Shown here one piece after another: positions 5,203 to 6,840 of a stretch of DNA of 6,840 bases. A model generated the notes under the pieces. That model saw only the letters and a program-made list of their open reading frames with translations. It was not told the origin of the DNA and did no database searches. The stretch comes from JAFGKM01 sp964408175 (GTDB taxonomy: Bacteria; Ratteibacteria; UBA8468; B48-G9; JAFGKM01). Both the position numbers and the translations under genes were made by a program. Each line of letters begins with the position of its first letter. The first letter of the stretch is position 1. Where the stretch lies: positions 1 through 6,840 of the forward strand of contig CAYOYL010000280.1 of assembly GCA_964408175.1 (NCBI GenBank), written 5' to 3'.

Positions 5203-6840
5203 CTATTTTTTCAGGAAGAGACCCAGGCCCTCCATATGGGTGGTATGAGGGAAAAAATCAAAAGAGTAGAGTCTTTTCAGTACGTATCCGCTTACCCCCA
5301 GTTCTGCAACATCCCTTGCAAAAGCAGCAGGATTACAGGAGACGTAAATTATTACACGGGCATCAACCGACAGGATATTCCTCAATGCCTTACCGCTCAG
5401 ACCTGCCCTCGGAGGGTCAACGACAACAACATCCACGTCATTATACAGTATGCTGTTATCTTTAAGGAGATGCTCCACTCTCCCCTGATAAAAATGGCAG
5501 TTGGTGATGTTATTCAATCTACAGTTTTCTCTCGCATTGTCTATATTAGAAACCTCGGAATCTATGCCGATAACCTCACCTGCCACCCCTGACAGAAAGA
5601 TTTCAATTGTACCTGTCCCGCAATAGAGCCCGAGGACATTCTTCCCTGCCGCCAGTTCCTGTATATTTTCTCTTATACTCTCATAGAGCAGGTGCACCGC
5701 CTTTACGTTGGGCTGGAAAAAAGACTGCGGGTATATCCTGAAACTCAGGCTGTCCATCTTTTCCTTTATATACGGGCTGCCGTAGATATGGTGCTTCTTT
5801 TCAAATGAGACCACGTCGGAAGGACGGTCATTTTCCACCCACCACAGGCTCTTCACACCTTCAGGAAGTTTCTCAACCAGTCCTGCCATATCAGGGACTT
5901 CTCCGCTTTTTGTCACCAGAATGGCCATCAACTCCCCGGTGTTTTTCCCTTCCCTCAGTATTAGATGACGGAAAAACCCCTCCCCCGAATAGGTATCGTA
6001 AGAACCCAACCCTGTTCCCTGTACAAATCTCAGGAATGTGGGGAAAATTTCTTTTACTGCAGGGCTGAAAAGAGGACATTCCCTTAACGCCACACTCCCT
6101 TTTCCGTACAGGGCAAACGGCGAACTCCTCTCCCTGAGACCGAGGGAAACCTTACCCTCATCCATCCCGAAGGCAAACTCCATCTTGTTCCTGTAGTAAA
6201 AGACGTCCGGTGAAGGAACAATAGGATGTATCTCAACTCTTTTCGTATCTATCTCCCCTATTCTGTGCATTGTTGTCAGGAAATACCGTTCTTTCAACTC
6301 TGTCTGCTTTTTGTACTGCAGGTCCTGAAAAACACATCCTCCGCATCTTCCGAAGTGCGGACACTCAGGCCTGACCCTGTACGGCGACGGTTTGACGATA
6401 TCCACAATCTCACCATAAGAATAACTCTTTTTCTTGCCTGTAGGTCTAACCTTTACCCTGTCCCCGTATACTGCACCCGGTACAAAAACAACCTTTTTAT
6501 TATCTGCCCTGCCGACCGCCCACCCTTTTGGGAAAGCAATATCCCCAATCTCTATCTCCATCTCCGGCAGCAAAAATCTGTCCAAAAGACTTTTTACCCT
6601 TTTCACCGGGAACCCGACCACATTGTCATAGTCCCCTTTGATACTCTCAACAAATCTGTCTCCGACCGATTGTATAGCATAAGCCCCTGCCTTATCCACA
6701 TACTCATTTTTTGCAAGGTACTCTTCAATGTCCTGTTTCAGTAACTCTTTGAATTGAACAGAGGTAATCTCGTATCCTGTAACTGTCTTACCCTCATCCT
6801 TCTTGTGGATGGCAAGCCCTGTTATTACCCTGTGTCTTGT
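5203..6840 (-). CDS. rumA: Maf nucleotide pyrophosphatase fused to RumA/RlmD-type 5-methyluridine RNA methyltransferase (N-terminus cut by window edge)
   Basis: 545 codons are open from the right edge to the TAG at 5203. Codons 1-89 are the C-terminal part of a Maf protein: HRVITGLAI, ITSVQFKEL, YVDKAGAYAIQ, then ESIKGDYDNVVGFPVKRV. From about codon 94 a TRAM domain starts without a linker. Next come the 4Fe-4S cysteines C160-x5-C166-x2-C169 and C255. The methyltransferase domain has FFQPN (Q376), LYCGTGT (405-411), acidic D427 for the SAM ribose, DPPRAG (475-480), nucleophile Cys502 in YVSCNP, and base Glu537 in FFPHTTHME. All catalytic residues are present, so this half should convert uridine to 5-methyluridine in RNA, probably 23S rRNA; the exact position cannot be told. 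Maf proteins hydrolyse noncanonical or excess NTPs to NMP and PPi. A GTG at 6699 lies inside the Maf domain and is not a real start. An internal ATG at 6561 has no good Shine-Dalgarno, though separate translation of the RumA half cannot be excluded. No terminator is visible. Confidence 0.92.
   Translation of the reverse strand, partial: TRHRVITGLAIHKKDEGKTVTGYEITSVQFKELLKQDIEEYLAKNEYVDKAGAYAIQSVGDRFVESIKGDYDNVVGFPVKRVKSLLDRFLLPEMEIEIGDIAFPKGWAVGRADNKKVVFVPGAVYGDRVKVRPTGKKKSYSYGEIVDIVKPSPYRVRPECPHFGRCGGCVFQDLQYKKQTELKERYFLTTMHRIGEIDTKRVEIHPIVPSPDVFYYRNKMEFAFGMDEGKVSLGLRERSSPFALYGKGSVALRECPLFSPAVKEIFPTFLRFVQGTGLGSYDTYSGEGFFRHLILREGKNTGELMAILVTKSGEVPDMAGLVEKLPEGVKSLWWVENDRPSDVVSFEKKHHIYGSPYIKEKMDSLSFRIYPQSFFQPNVKAVHLLYESIRENIQELAAGKNVLGLYCGTGTIEIFLSGVAGEVIGIDSEVSNIDNARENCRLNNITNCHFYQGRVEHLLKDNSILYNDVDVVVVDPPRAGLSGKALRNILSVDARVIIYVSCNPAAFARDVAELGVSGYVLKRLYSFDFFPHTTHMEGLGLFLKK
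6574..6840 (-). other. Maf domain (C-terminal part) of the fusion protein
   Basis: This is the region encoding the visible Maf half. The DKAGAYAIQ motif, with Gln after Ile, is of the YhdE (dTTP/UTP pyrophosphatase) type rather than the YceF (m7GTP) type. The N-terminal Maf motifs (the SxSPRR-like start and the DTxV motif) would lie beyond the window. By family length about half of the domain is missing here. Confidence 0.85.

Noticed and set aside
6226..6744. Plus-strand open frame of 172 codons inside the Maf-RumA gene
   Set aside because: It is antisense to the Fe-S cysteines and TRAM domain; its composition is that of a shadow frame.

Overview
The window looks like chromosomal DNA of a bacterium with moderate GC content. 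It is almost fully coding, with five genes: four on the minus strand and one on the plus strand. The lineage is not certain. A prepilin-type protein with an H-X9-DG motif, a LacI-family regulator, a non-HemE URO-D-family enzyme and a COG1063-like dehydrogenase are together typical of the PVC group (Lentisphaerota, Verrucomicrobiota, Planctomycetota) and of uncultured phyla such as Omnitrophota. A palindrome of the GTCATTGCGAG type fits uncultured or environmental Gram-negative lineages. No rRNA or tRNA is present to settle this.

Left part (1-1850, minus strand): a secreted or pilus-like pseudopilin runs off the left edge. Upstream of it lie a 68-bp imperfect palindromic repeat and then a LacI/GalR-type repressor. 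The repressor has its own consensus-like sigma70 promoter, and a palindrome overlapping the -10 box suggests autoregulation.

Middle part (1960-4098, minus strand): a probable two-gene operon. A medium-chain NAD-type dehydrogenase lacking the usual catalytic zinc ligands comes first, followed 33 nt later by a URO-D-family protein with an HxC motif like that of cobalamin-dependent methyltransferases. The operon has a TTGACA-type promoter. Together with the LacI regulator it looks like a small catabolic module, perhaps for a sugar, polyol or methylated compound. The substrate is not visible.

Right part (4195-6840): a plus-strand gene for an unrecognised protein with two membrane segments diverges from the operon. 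It is probably read from an extended -10 promoter so close to the ATG that the mRNA would be nearly leaderless. It converges, with one base between stop codons, on a long minus-strand gene that runs off the right edge. That gene is an in-frame fusion of a Maf nucleotide pyrophosphatase (C-terminal part visible) to a complete RumA/RlmD-type 5-methyluridine RNA methyltransferase. This fusion is the most notable item in the window, because YhdE-type Maf enzymes act on UTP-like nucleotides including 5-methyl-UTP and the fused partner makes 5-methyluridine in RNA.

No stretch over 300 bases lacks a gene. The longest gaps are 1764-1959 (lacI promoter region; nothing recognisable in 1850-1959) and 4045-4211 (divergent promoters).
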